From Metellina segmentata (taxonomy: Eukaryota; Arthropoda; Arachnida; Araneae; Tetragnathidae), in the NCBI GenBank assembly GCA_947359465.1, contig OX375873.1, forward strand, positions 41,140,437 through 41,204,436: a stretch of DNA of 64,000 nucleotides, written 5' to 3'. The position numbers were made by a program, and so were the translations under genes. The notes under the pieces are model-generated. The model ran no database searches, was not told the origin of the DNA, and saw only the letters and a program-made list of their open reading frames with translations. This document shows positions 13,065 through 24,483 of this stretch, piece after piece. Numbering within the stretch: the first letter of the stretch is position 1; each line of letters opens with the position of its first letter.

Positions 13065-14475
13065 CACTGCTGGCCACCGTAAATGCAACACCCTAAAGGA
13101 AGCATGCACATAATATGAAATTTACAACATGCATTAGCGGAGGTGAGATATGCAAATGATTAGAATTTCAGCGCAGACACACATCACGCGCGCCTGCGGC
13201 GCTACTTCAAAGCGCTATTTAAGGCTTGGAGATTTCGACGATTTCAAGTACGGCAATTGTGTTTTTCTTGTGGTTTAAAAAAAAAAAAACGATCAATTGT
13301 GCCTCTTAGAAAACAGCGATCATCTTTTGATCAAGTATCCGAGTTCGACAGAGGAAGGATAGTGGCCTACCGAGATTGTAGATTATCTTTCAGGGAAATC
13401 GGTAGTCGTGTTGGACGAAACCAAACAACTGTAATGCGGATATGTGATCGTTGGTTGCAGGAGGGTACGACGGACCGACGTGTTCGATCGCATCCACCTC
13501 AGTGCACCACTTCACGTGATGACAGGCATATTGTGCCTATGGCAGTGACGGATCGCTTAGCCACATCACGAACCATAGCACAGCACATTCACTCTGTAAC
13601 GCATCATCCAGTGTCAGCTCGTACCATTCGACGCCGTTTACAGCAGAGTGGTATGTCTGCAAGACGTCCATTGCTTCGTCTACCCTTGACGCAGAACCAC
13701 AGACGTCTCCGCCGCCTATGGTGCGATGAAAGAAGGATGGGATGGCAGAATGGAATGAAATTGTCTTTACTGACGAGTCACGCTTCTGTCTGCAACACCA
13801 TGATGGTCGGATTCGAGTCTGGAGACACCGTGGAGAGAGCATCCTGAACAGCTGCGTTATGCATAGCCACACTGGTCCTGCACCGGGTATTATGGTAGGG
13901 AGCGGTATTGGATATCACTCTCGCACTCCTCTAGTACGAATTGCCGGTACTTTAAACAGCCAGCGCTACATCTCCGAGGTGTTGGAGTCGGTTGTCCTTC
14001 CTTACCCTCAGGGATTGCCCACAGCCATATTTCAACAGGATAATGCGCGACCACACGTGGCACGCATTGTCCAAGGGTTCTTCGTCAATCGCCAGATTGA
14101 ATTGCTTCCCTGGCTAGCTCGCTCTCCGGATCTTTAGCCGATAGAAAACATGTGGTCCATGGTTGCTCAACGATTGACCCAGATTGCATCCCCAGCTGCC
14201 ACACCAGATCAACTTTGGCAACGTGTGGAAGCTGCTTGGTCTGCTGTACCCCAAGAACACATCCAAAGTCCCTTTGAATCAATGCCGAGGCGTGTGGCAG
14301 CAGTGATTTTTCCAACAATGGCGGCTACTCTGGCTACTGATTTTGGCAGGAACCACACTTCACAGAAGTCTATTCATTTAATCATTTGATACTTGGTCAA
14401 CATGTTATCTACAAAATGAATTTTGTTGTGATATCTCTTGTCTTTCTGGTGTTGCAATCTGGGTGGCCAGCAGTG
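13065..14475 (+). mobile_element. Tc1-like DNA transposon with TIRs and TA target duplication
   Basis: The left end CACTGCTGGCCACC and, five bases on, TGCAACACC are matched by the reverse complement of the right end (CACTGCTGGCCACC, then TGCAACACC). The element is flanked by TA at 13063-13064 and 14476-14477, the target site of the Tc1/mariner superfamily. Its length is 1411 bp. An empty paralogous site with a single TA exists at about 1178-1179. The transposase inside is broken. Confidence 0.95.
13298..14389 (+). pseudogene. Tc1-like transposase, one frameshift and one stop
   Basis: The N-terminal part (in frame through about 13735) is a helix-turn-helix DNA-binding region: FDRGRIVAYRDCRLSFREIG, then RNQTTVMRICDRWLQEG. 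A frameshift near 13735-13745 moves the reading to the frame starting at 13742, which holds the DDE catalytic core: FTDESRF (first Asp), QQDNARPH (second Asp) and PIENMW (Glu). A TAG at 14135-14137 replaces the usual Ser in SPDLSPIENMW, giving a DD34E layout interrupted by one stop. The frame then runs to 14389. The length, about 350 codons, is normal for the family. It would need mobilisation in trans. Confidence 0.9.
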
Positions 14476-14760
14476 TATATTTCATTTACTTGCTATCATA
14501 GACTTACGCAATTACATTTCCTTTGCTCTTGTTTCGTAACGAATAATTTCCTGACTTGTATATATATTGCAAGACTATCTGATTAATGTATTCCGAAAAA
14601 AATGTACAAAATATTAATGCTAACAATAATGATCAGTGAAGTAACAATAATGATCAGTGTTTGTTTTCATTAAGAAAATATAAAAGAAAGCAGATATTTT
14701 TAATTTAAAATAGAGACTACACAAAACACTTCAATACAATATAAAAACATTAATTCTGAA

Positions 14761-15405
14761 ATTGTAAAACAAAAATTATTTTATTCTACTTCGCTAAAAA
14801 TAAAAATTTATTTATAATAATGCGAAAAAATACGCATAATATGCTTTCTAAATTAGTTTGTTTATTTTCATTTCACACATTGGTTCTATGCAAAGAAATA
14901 AAATTTTCTTTTCCCTTATATCACTCAAACAAAATATTTGTTGAGAAATTGAGGGGGTATTTGTCTGCGCAATATTCATTGATATAAGTAATAATACTTT
15001 AAAATTTGGTACTAGTTATTATGATTAGGTTTGAAAACTATTTACAATTAATACTATTTGAACACAATATGTAAATGAATTAAAGAGATTAGATATACTT
15101 TTCTCTCACTTTTGTCTAAAACACCTATTTCTATCATTTTCGACTGTAAATATTGAATTTATATATTACTCATTAAAATACTAGAAATTTAAACCTGAAC
15201 TGCTCAAATTATTTATTGCCCATGCATTTTAAAATCACTGAACCATCTCAATGAAGAATAATCCAAAATCTTGAATGGAATACTTAGTTGTCTTAATTTA
15301 GTGCTTTGTATTTAATACCATTAAAAATAGGATGCAAATTTAATCATTCGGGGTTTTTTTGAAGATAGTTTCCAACGTAGGGAAATTGTAGGGAATTTTA
15401 TTTTT
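14761..15405. other. No gene seen
   Basis: A/T-rich sequence without a recognisable frame or a repeat that I can name. Confidence 0.6.
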
Positions 15406-15407
15406 CA

Positions 15408-15720
15408 GATTACGTATACCGACGACGGTTCGTTTAAGTTTCCACACCATGTCAATGTGATGACATTTTAGGCCAGGGCTCGAAATACCCGGGTGCACAG
15501 GTGCACATGAAAATAGAATTGTGCACCTAATTTTTTCCCACTCGGCGCACCTGTGCACCTAATTTAAAAACTTAGATGCACCTTGTACACCTGTATTAAA
15601 AAATATATTTCGAGGCCTGTTTTAGGCCATTACAGATTTAACGCACACCAGCCCCCTTTGTACACGACGGTCTTTGGTTGAATTCGAACTATCAATCTAC
15701 CAGTCGTTGTTTACTGGCCT
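15408..15720 (-). repeat. SINE on the minus strand, split by a hAT MITE
   Basis: The reverse complement gives the head (AGTTCGAATTCAACCAAAGA), then CGTCGTGTACAAAGGGGGC, the body, and GTCGTCGG near 15420. It resembles the copy at 3563-3890. A 146-bp inverted-repeat element sits in the body (15474-15619). The SINE tail is lost. Confidence 0.75.
15474..15619. mobile_element. hAT-type MITE, 146 bp
   Basis: The ends are CAGGGCTCGAAATA and, on the reverse complement, CAGGCCTCGAAATA: 14-bp terminal inverted repeats with one mismatch. They are flanked by the exact 8-bp direct repeat TTTTAGGC (15466-15473 and 15620-15627). An 8-bp duplication and CAGG ends are typical of hAT. The inside has repeated GTGCACCTG and CAGGTGCAC words and no coding capacity. 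Confidence 0.93.
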
Positions 15721-15885
15721 AGTTTTTCATACAACATATTCTAATCCTACAGTCAATCTTATTATTGTCATTAATGTTACTATTTTTAATGTAATTTTCA
15801 TATCATATGTCCATGTCAATGGAAAGTCCATTTTCAATTTCCAGATTTTTGATTAGTTCTGTTGGTAGGCCATTTTACGTGTTTT

Positions 15886-16470
15886 TTAGACATTAATATA
15901 TCTTCTAGAGTTGTTTGAAGGTACACCACATTCAAGCCATAAGTATGCATTCCTTAAGTTCCTTTGGTGATAGATCATTAACTCTAAAATATCCGAATCG
16001 TTTGCTCGCGCCAAAACATTTTCTTCTTCATCGTTTAGAGTCGTGTGTGTAATATACCAAATTATCCTAGTATCTTCTTCATTTTGTTGACAGGCAAGTT
16101 CCTTCGTCTCATTTACATTCATTTTGGCGCCTATACATGAGTACATGTAACAAGTTTGTTCTACAGAGACCTATAACTTTTTATTGCCTAGCAAATGACA
16201 ATATTTGGAAGATCTCCATTCTTTGCTCAAAAACTTTGTTAAAGATGCTTTGAACGACTCGCTTCGTAGAGCCATTCAAGAATTTCTTGGAGTTTTTTGC
16301 TCAGGTACAAACACTTTTATTTCAGTCACTAATGCTTTAGCATTACGTATGTCATATTCCGTATCCTTGATAGTTGGAGTACCATAGACGTCAAACACTA
16401 AGAGAATTACTATGGCTTCTCCTATACAGATTAATCCCAGAATGTTGTTGGAAAGAGCTCGATAACCCAA
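15886..16470 (-). pseudogene. Remnant ORF of an unclassified transposon-like protein
   Basis: In frame from about 16440 down: LLVFDVYGTPTIKDTEYDIR, then MALRSESFKASLTKFLSKEW, then a NEEDTRIIW motif and ANDSDILELMIYH, ending in PSNNSRRYIN. I recognise this order (a VFD.Y..PSIKD block, then EEADTR, then D.DV) from multicopy uncharacterised proteins in invertebrate genomes, probably transposon-derived. The exact superfamily is unknown to me. Two in-frame stops (near 16273 and 16160) break it. The protein's ends were not found. Confidence 0.55.
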
Positions 16471-16479
16471 AACTTCTAT

Positions 16480-17590
16480 TTACCCACTTGCTATCCATCT
16501 ATTGACATACAATCTAACAAACAAAAACATAAAAACACTTTTAACATTAATGACTCTTTATATCAGTCTTGGTAAAGAGTATAAACGCAATAAACAATTA
16601 GAATAGAGAATCCTTTAAAATAAAATAAAACACAGTAATTTGTAATCATAATAGAATTATCAATAAGCATCAATACCACACTAGATCACACAATCATACC
16701 AAATCAAATACTGTACAAACTATAATACATTAACTTGTGAGACCCGTACGAGCTTCAGAATATCAGGGACCCAGGGACTTACCCTAATCGCTTCATTTAG
16801 CTACTGTCGCGAACAAGTTCTAAAACCCAACACGAAAGTACAACATTTCTTGTAAATCATAAAAGGATCATCACTGTAATTTAATTCTATACAAGTCATA
16901 AGTAAGTAGTGCTACTATAATCCAGGATTTAGGATGCACAAACAAATTCTCAAAGACTCTCTTAGTTCCATTTCCTCATAATAAACAAAATACAATTTCA
17001 CAAATTCCTTTCCATTATTTCTACATACTAAATAACCCTGAATATTATTTGCGAGTCTCTGCATCTATTTATTTCTTATAAACATTTCACTTCCTTCAAG
17101 TATTAAGTACAAATAAACAAATCTACTCATCCTTATATTCTTCATTCACTTTTCAACGTACAAATACAAAATACAATCAATTCTCCTGCGTGATCACGCA
17201 TTTATTTCTATTGCTCCGTCTTAGGATACTTCCGAGAAAAACACAAAATACGAAAATTTGGAAACAAAATCTTATTAATTTCTCTTGGTGCATGTGTGTG
17301 AATCCGGATGAATATATATTTACCTAATTCCAATTAATTTATCAGAGTTATGTTTTCTCGTGATAATAATTGCATGTTTAAGCTGTTAATAGAAAAATAT
17401 GAAACCTATATGTGAAAGAGTATAACAATTCTCCTTCAATATCCAATTTCATACAAACAAAAATAAATTTAATAATAAAAAAAAAGTTTAACATTTATCA
17501 CAGACTTTATGCTGGTAAAGTTCCAAGTAAGGATTCCACAATTTTTCACATTTTATATAAACATTTAGTAATTTATTGTCTAACAGGTAT
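16480..17590. other. No gene seen; expected 3' end of the gypsy element
   Basis: If the gypsy element at 17590-22242 were complete, its 3' LTR should lie here. I find no copy of the proposed 5' LTR (22109-22242) in this stretch, so the 3' end appears lost. Confidence 0.5.
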
Positions 17591-20500
17591 GTTTGAAGAT
17601 CTCTGAACCAATTGAAATTTATCAACTGGATTAAAAAATCTTTATCTTGTAGAATGTACGATATCAGTTTTACTTTTAGTCAAATAGTTAGGCTTATCAA
17701 TTGATAATTTTTTAATTATTGTAAAGGGTCCGTCAAAAGGTAAAGTTAATTTTCTGGTATTTGGATAAATAAAATTTTTAATCATTACTCTGTCCCCTTC
17801 TTTAAACGGAGAATCTAAAAATCTTTTGTCATATTGTATCTTATTTTTTTCATGGTCCTTGAGTGTTTTCTCATATGCTATTTCCCTAGCTTGCTCTAAA
17901 GGAGGGTATACTTCTAAATTAGGCAGAGGATATTTATACTGTAAGGTATTATACAGTAAATAACTGGGAGGAAATGAAGTTACTTGATGTGATGTATTAT
18001 TATTTTCTGCGCTTGCTTGTTCTAAAAATTTTGGCCGAGGCGTGTTTGAATGTTCATTATTAATTTTACATCTTATCCTTTGTATTATTGTGACTCCTAC
18101 GCGTTCTTGCTTTCCGTTACATTGAGGTCTATGTGAGGAAGTCAGAAGTTGAGTGACACCATTATTCTTAAGTTAATGTTTAAATTTAGTGGAAGTGAAA
18201 ACCGCATTTCTGTCACTTAAAATTTTCATAGGCTTGGAAATTTGGAAAATTTGTTTCAAACAATTAATATAGGTATCGGTGGTAGCATTAGTACTAGCAA
18301 AAGTCCACACTTACCTAGTACTATGGTCAGTTACACAATGTAAATATTTTTTTGTTGAATGATAGTAGCCTAAACCTCCTATACAGAGACATTAATTCAA
18401 AAGGCTGTTTTGCAGTTGGGAGTGCTTGTAGTAGACCATGTCTTTCTTATTCAATTGACACACTTCATAATACTTTACATAACTAGACACATCAGTGATT
18501 ATGGATTCCCAATAAAATATAGGTGATCAAATTTGTAACATTTTTTGAACTCTGGAGTGTCCAAATTTCACATGAGCATTTTCCATTAATTTTAATCTTA
18601 AGGAGAAAGGTATGACAATTTTTGTTAATCCTTTTTTCTGAATTATCCATACATTGTTTATTTTCTTAAATTTTGTATTAGAAACATTATCGGATTGTTG
18701 GTGCTCTATAATTTCTTCTATATTTAATAAATTAACTTGTGTCTCTACAAAATTAGAAATGGGCTGTCTACTTAAAAAATCCGCTACATGGTTGGTGGAT
18801 CCCTTTTTATATTTAATGGTATAATCATACATGGATAATTTGAGGGACCATCTAAATAATCTCTCTCTCTGTGAGATGTTTTATGTTTTTTAACCAGACA
18901 AGAGCAGCATGATCAGTATCTACAGTAAATGTAATCCCATGGAGATAGCAATGGAATTTTTCTACTGAATCGACAATGGCTAGACATTCTAATTATGAGA
19001 CACTATAACTTTTTTCATATGGTCTTAAGGACCTAGAATAGTATGCTACAGGGTGTAAATTCCCATCGGGATACAACTGTTTCAGAATACTTCCTATGCC
19101 ATCTCCAGAGGCATCCACAAATAAACTACATTGATAATTAGGATTATATATTGATAAAATAGGTTTAGAAATTAAACGGTTTTTAAGTGTCTCGTATGTT
19201 TTTTGACATTCAGCAGTCCAATTTAATTTTGTATCTTTTTTTAACAAATTATTTAAGGGTTTCCTTAGCATCGCATAGTTTTTAATGAATTTATTGTACA
19301 CGTTCACGCTCCCTAAAAATCCTTGCAATTGTTTCACATTGCCTGGAGGAACTAGTTTTTTGATAGTTTCTATATTAGCATCATTTGGTGAAAAAGTCCC
19401 TTCCCCAATTTCATATCCCAAAAAAGAAATTTTCGTTTGTGCTGATTGGCATTTAGCAAACTTTAATTTAATGTTTTCCTTTTCGCAAATTTGGAAAATA
19501 GTTCGTAAATGTTCCAAATGTTCTTTTAAGTTGTTAGAGAATATTACTAAATCGTCAAAGTAATTCAAAGCAAAATTAATCTGATACTTGTTTAAAATTT
19601 GTCTAATGATCCTCTGAAAAATAGCCGGACAATTTTTATAGCCAAACGGGAGAACTTGAAATTCATACAGTCCGAAGTGACAAGTAAAAGCCAATTTTTC
19701 CATACATTTTTCCTCCAATGCAATGTTCCAATATGCAGAGGCTATGTCTAATGTGGAGAAGATTCTAGCTTGACTCAATTGATCTGAGACACCGTCAATC
19801 TTCGGGATCGGCTCTTTATCTGTTTTACAAATATCATTAATTTTCCTGTAATCTATACATAGCCTTGTTTTCCCTTCACCTCTTTTCTGCGCTAAGGTCA
19901 CTGGACTGCAAGATGGTTTGATAATATCATGTTTTAACAATTCATCAATTTTTTTTTTATCTCAATATTATCTTTTTGAGAGGCGCTGTAGGGTCTTAAC
20001 CATACAGGCATTTCTGAAGTTAAAACCACCTTAGCTGGTTCCATTCTAATTCGTCCAATATCAAATTTGTTTTTGGAAAATATGTGCCTGAAGGAGAGTA
20101 TCAGAGATGCCAGTTCTGTGTTTATGTCCATTTCTGCAAATGCAGGTAAATTTTCCTGCATAGCGAAATGACTTTCAAAATTTTCAGTCAAGGGGGTGTA
20201 ATCCCCACTTGCTGTAATTGTTGTAGAAGCTCAACATCTCCAGCACTTCCCTCCGACACATAAACATTATTAATACACTTAATATCTCGTTTCTATCGCA
20301 TCATAATTCTCACTATCTGTAACATCATTATAATTTTTTTACATAATCTTTATTTTGTTCATTAATTTTCTCAAATGATATGTAGTCATTGACTCCGCTT
20401 TACCTTTCTTATTACAATAAGAGATATCTTTACCCTTTTGAAAATTTTTTCCATTTTTTATATCTAGATGTAAATCAAATAGTGCTGTATGTTGCAAGGA

Positions 20501-20800
20501 AATTAACAAATAAGGTAAATCAGAGTCAATAACATACATAATGACGATTTTCTTAATTTCTCCTATTTTGACACTCACCTCTATAGTTCTGGTTACGTTT
20601 AATCGTCCACTGGTATGCTACCCCACCTGCAACTTTTCACCCACCCACAACATTTCTCTTTATTTTAAAGACCTGACAAAAAGCTCGCTAATTATTGTCA
20701 CATTGATGCCAGTGTCAATGAGTCCCAGTAAGTCTTGTCCAGTATCTGGAAAACACATCTCGGTCATAAGAAATACGCTTCCGGTACAGTTCACATAGGT
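17590..20800 (-). pseudogene. Pol of the gypsy-type element (protease, RT, RNase H, integrase)
   Basis: The protease shows LIDTGINVTIISE (active-site DTG) near 20720. RT runs in the frame 19940-18993: KTRLCIDYRKIN, STLDIASAYWNI, and YFDDLVIFS with the catalytic Asp pair. RNase H begins with LFVDASGDGIGSIL, and a stop occurs at about 18993. The frame 18832-18527 holds the end of RNase H and the integrase zinc-binding region (HVKFGH). Integrase core pieces are read in several frames down to about 17600. A run of T at about 19951-19960 marks the frameshift before RT. Not functional. Confidence 0.88.
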
Positions 20801-21856
20801 GGGGGGCCCTGCACGAAATCACTATCTGCAGTCTCGGGCAAAGTAGCCCTGCAGGCCACACTTGTAGCAGGTCGTTGTGAGTCTATCTCGTGGAGGGGTT
20901 GGCACTCCTTGGATTTGGATAGGTCCAGGTCTTCAAGGTTATCGTGGCAGATATGGTGATCTCCATGGTCTGGGTGATGGTCCCTGATACTGTTGTGGTC
21001 TCCTACTCCATGGTTGCTGTAAACCAGCCCTTGGTGGGATGGCAGGGGTCGGCCGTATCCAAGGTGAGGTTGTTCCGCTGCGGGACTTAAACTCTGAGGC
21101 TCTCGAATTCAGCGTAATGAGGGGCTGTAGACATTCCCGATGGTTCATTTCTTTTTACAGGAACTGGATTAGTCCTGTAGTGGTTTCTTCGTGTTCCGGA
21201 ATCCTTTGCCTCTCATACAAGAGCAGGATTTCCGACGGGATTAACGTTTTTATATGTGTAGTCAATACTGGACTACAGCTGTCCACATCAACTCCGACGT
21301 TTGCGAGATTGCATAGCAGGATTTCAATTTCGGTGATCAGCGAGTTTAGATCCATGTTGTTATGCGAGGGTGGTAGAGGACGCATGTCCAAAATTTTTGT
21401 TGCTATAAGTCCTACGGTCCGATTAGTATTACCGTAGAGTTGTTTCAATGTGGTGAGGACGTCTGCATAATTTTCCTCAGTCACAGCAAAACTGGCCACT
21501 AGTCTTGCTGGTTCCTCCCGCAAGAGAGAAATCAGATAGGACATCTTCTCAATAGTAGAAATATCATCACGTCGGTTAATGTTCGCTTCAAAAATCTGGA
21601 TGAAACAATTCCACGTACTAATGTCACCGTTGAACACAGGTAAATCAATTTTTGGTACTCGGGCCGTTGGTTTCCTCCTTCCTTCGTTGGCTGATGAAAC
21701 GGAGCTGTCTCCTTCCTTTGTCAAATCTTTTTGCATCAGACGTAGCTCAATTTCTTGAATGGCTTCGATAAGCTTTTCTTGATAGTCTTCAGTCAAATCA
21801 TCTTCTTTTGATAGCTGTTCATCAATGTCATCCGTCCTGTCCAACGAGATCCACAC
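20800..21856 (-). pseudogene. Gag of the gypsy-type element
   Basis: The open frame 21856-21155 reads VPKIDLPVFNGDISTWNCFI, then LISLLREEPARLV, LKQLYGNTNR and LNSLITEIEILL. This is the pattern of the DUF1759 gag-like domain, best known from BEL/Pao elements. A frameshift follows. A zinc knuckle at 20869-20828 reads CYKCGLQGYFARDC, with Tyr where the CCHC His should be, and a stop comes two codons later. Upstream of 21856 the same frame has three stops up to an ATG at 22030, so the true start is unclear. Confidence 0.75.
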
Positions 21857-22108
21857 CTTGCTATCTCAGTCCTCCGGACAACGGTTCCCTTCGCCGGCGA
21901 CCTTAGCTTCTATTCCGTTAGGCGACGCGAAATTTCAACTCCGTCGGCACTTTTGCGTATGCACCCACTCTTCTCACGCCTTCGTCGCGGTAGAAAAAGT
22001 CAAATTACCTCCATTGTTGGTCACTTTCATCGTGCTTAGTTCCTTTTAAAATTTTCGAATTCGCATCGTGCCGTCGGGTTTCGCGACAGGAGTTAAATCC
22101 TGTCGAGT

Positions 22109-22242
22109 TGTGACAACTTTCTACAAGTCTCACTACTAATTTACTCATAAAATACAAGCAGGCCAGAGAGCAATGAAAAAGACGTCTTTATTAGACCACA
22201 GTCGTGATTCGAGTGCTGCCAGAGATGGCGCAGCAAGTTACA
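22109..22242 (-). repeat. Possible 5' LTR end of the gypsy element
   Basis: The minus strand begins TGTAACTTGCTGCGCC and ends GTTGTCACA, with an AATAAA signal near 22180. It lies directly upstream of gag. The LTR could be longer, as 22243-22529 holds nothing else recognisable. With no second copy, the assignment is tentative. Confidence 0.35.
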
Positions 22243-22529
22243 AGTTGCGTATCAACGAATTAATTATTCCTTGATCAGCAATACTCAGACAGATTTTATT
22301 GCCCTATATGGTATCATTTGATGGGACATCTTATAGTAAATAGATGGGAACAGATGGATCACGACGTGGGAAGATGAATTTAGCTTAGCTTGCAAAAATT
22401 AATTATTGCTGCTGCAATGGGCTGCGAAACTGTAAAAGGCACGTGAAAAAAAATACTCGGAGGCTCCGGCCAACCTCGAAGCAATTTTCTCACAAATCAT
22501 TTTTTAATGTTACACACACACATATATAT

Positions 22530-23416
22530 TGTAACGAATTCTCTGGGTAGCATGCAGACGAAGGAATCGACAGAGAACAGTCTAGCTTGATTAATATAAG
22601 AATTTATTTACAGTTTTCTTGATTAATAATTTATGTACACGATTTGGAAATTAGACATAGGTCTGTAATAATTAGATCGGACAGGTTGTCTCAGCTCAAT
22701 TCTAACTAACAGAAGAAAAGTCTCCAGCAGAAGAAAAGTCTACACCGAAGAACAGTTCTAGAGTAGTATAACGGCACTACGCTCGTACAAATTTATCTCG
22801 GGAGGAGATCACTTCGTCGACGACACAGATCCACACCGACGTCTGGTGACGGTCTACACCAGGACTCTAGGATGTTCCTTCCAAATAAAGTCGCGGGGAC
22901 TTTAGTGTTCAGCCTTTCAAGGCTTCTGAGTTGGTGTCCTCTCAGGGCGAGGTCACACCGAACTCCAAAATAATTTCTCAAAAGGGGAGAAATTTGGTCG
23001 ACCTGTAAGGGTCTCTGAGAACGACGCACCTCAGGATGAGATCAAGTCAAACTGATATATTTTCTTCTCACGATTCTTCAGCTCGGATTTTGGCGCGCTC
23101 CGGCCGCTGGGCGGAGCTGGTCCTCGATTGGTTCGGGTGTCACTCCGTTGGGTCTGTCATGGGCCTCGTATCTGGCGTCGGGTCGTCTAACCGCTCTCGG
23201 CTGTTTCAACCCAAGCTGGTGATAGTAATAAATAAAGGCGTGGAAGAACGACTTCTTATTGTCGTCTTAGTGTCAATAGTCCAGACAGACTGGCGACTCT
23301 CCATTGTCCGCAGTGGTTCGCACCTGTGCCTCTCGGCTATCTCCGTCGGGGGTTTCCCGAATGTAGATTTCACATTGGGAGGATCAATGGATGGCCTTCA
23401 TCAATGAATCCTCACA
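22530..23416 (-). mobile_element. Solo LTR, 887 bp
   Basis: On the minus strand the segment begins TGTGAGGATTCATTG and ends GAATTCGTTACA, that is TG...CA ends. The flanks are ATAT and ATGT, a possible 4-bp target duplication with one mismatch. The GC content is clearly higher than the surroundings. No gag or pol lies next to it in matching orientation with these ends. The open frames in it look accidental. Confidence 0.65.
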
Positions 23417-23419
23417 ATG

Positions 23420-23445
23420 TATATATATATATATATATATATATA
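23420..23445. repeat. (TA)n microsatellite
   Basis: Thirteen TA units, next to the proposed solo LTR end. A shorter TA tract also flanks the other end (22522-22529). Confidence 0.9.
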
Positions 23446-24480
23446 GGTATTACTATGAAAACACGTACAATACAACAGACGAATTATACATAAGCATTTG
23501 TTACTTTATTTGTTTATTATTTAGTCTTTGTTTGTGATTATAGTACATTACAAGTCCATACTAATACATCAGAGAGGCCAGTGCTAATTCTCAAGATCCC
23601 CGCCACATCGGGCTGATCAAGCGGTTCTTGGCTTCAATAATAAGACAATAACCGCCATTTACTATATCCTTATGCATTCAAAGCCATGCTTCATTTTTTA
23701 TATCCCCTCAATCTTAGCAAACATTTAAAATCTTGCCTATTTTTTATTTTCTTAACTATTTAAGAGTTGTTTGGCTTAAAAACATTCGCTACGAAACAGA
23801 AAAACTCGTAAAATGTATGTTTCGCGCGCGGGCTAAATATCAGAAAAACTATTACACTTACGAACTATATTGTTATTACATAAAACACACAGTGGTTATT
23901 TCATTATGAACATTTAAAAAAAAGAACAATGCTGTATGAAGCTTTGTTGAGGAGCTAGGTTCGTCTAAGTAAAGTGTCACACGTTTGCGAGGCAACCATA
24001 TTGATGACGTCATTACTCGGCCCCCACCACTCGCCAACCTTAAAAAAGTCCTTTCTGAATACTGTAGGTTATGGGTATTCTGAAACACAGACCCAACTTT
24101 ATGGTAAACTCGGGTAAATAAAACGCGTTCTATCGCTTGGTCTATAGCTTAAGACCCGTTCACATGAGGAGCGTAAAACACGCGTTTGGCGAGGCTATCA
24201 GGGTCCTGCTATTCAAGGTCGCAAAGATAGATACTACTTGAATTAAAGGAATAAATAAACATAATTTAATGACGGGATCTCGCAAATCTCACAATACGCG
24301 CGTTGAAATGTATATACTAGTTGCGCTACATCTTTGATATATCACGTAGGCCGTCTCTGCTGGTTGTGGAGGGTGGAGGTCCAAATTTATGTGGTAGAAA
24401 TTTAATAGACATTTTGCCTGTATATACTTGTTGACACATAAAAATATCACTTTGAATAGCATTTTAAATTAATGTAATGA
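23446..24480. other. No gene seen
   Basis: No recognisable frame. A short CG-rich word (TTTCGCGCGCGGG) lies at about 23820. ACCCGTTCACATGAGGAGCG (24156) resembles a transposon end, but I found no inverted partner. Confidence 0.5.
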
Positions 24481-24483
24481 TCT

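Larger units (their letters stand above)
13015..14760. repeat. Duplicated segment hosting the Tc1 insertion
   Basis: Without the Tc1 element, the flanks 13020-13064 and 14476-14600 together match 1135-1345, and 14640-14745 matches 1985-2090. About 600 bp present between these blocks in the first copy are missing here. The flanking sequence therefore predates the transposon. Confidence 0.8.
17590..22242 (-). mobile_element. Decayed gypsy-type LTR retrotransposon
   Basis: On the minus strand, in order: a possible 5' LTR (22109-22242), gag (about 21856-20800), protease (about 20760-20230), reverse transcriptase (about 20190-19250), RNase H (19250-18830) and integrase (18830-17590). The order protease, RT, RNase H, integrase is that of gypsy/Ty3 elements. 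Frameshifts and stops occur between and within domains. No 3' LTR was found. Confidence 0.85.

Noticed and set aside
22793..23407. Frames of 78 and 123 codons
   Set aside because: They lie in the proposed solo LTR, whose higher GC content gives longer chance frames; there are no motifs.
24156..24175. Possible transposon end ACCCGTTCACATGAGGAGCG
   Set aside because: No inverted partner was found within a few kilobases.
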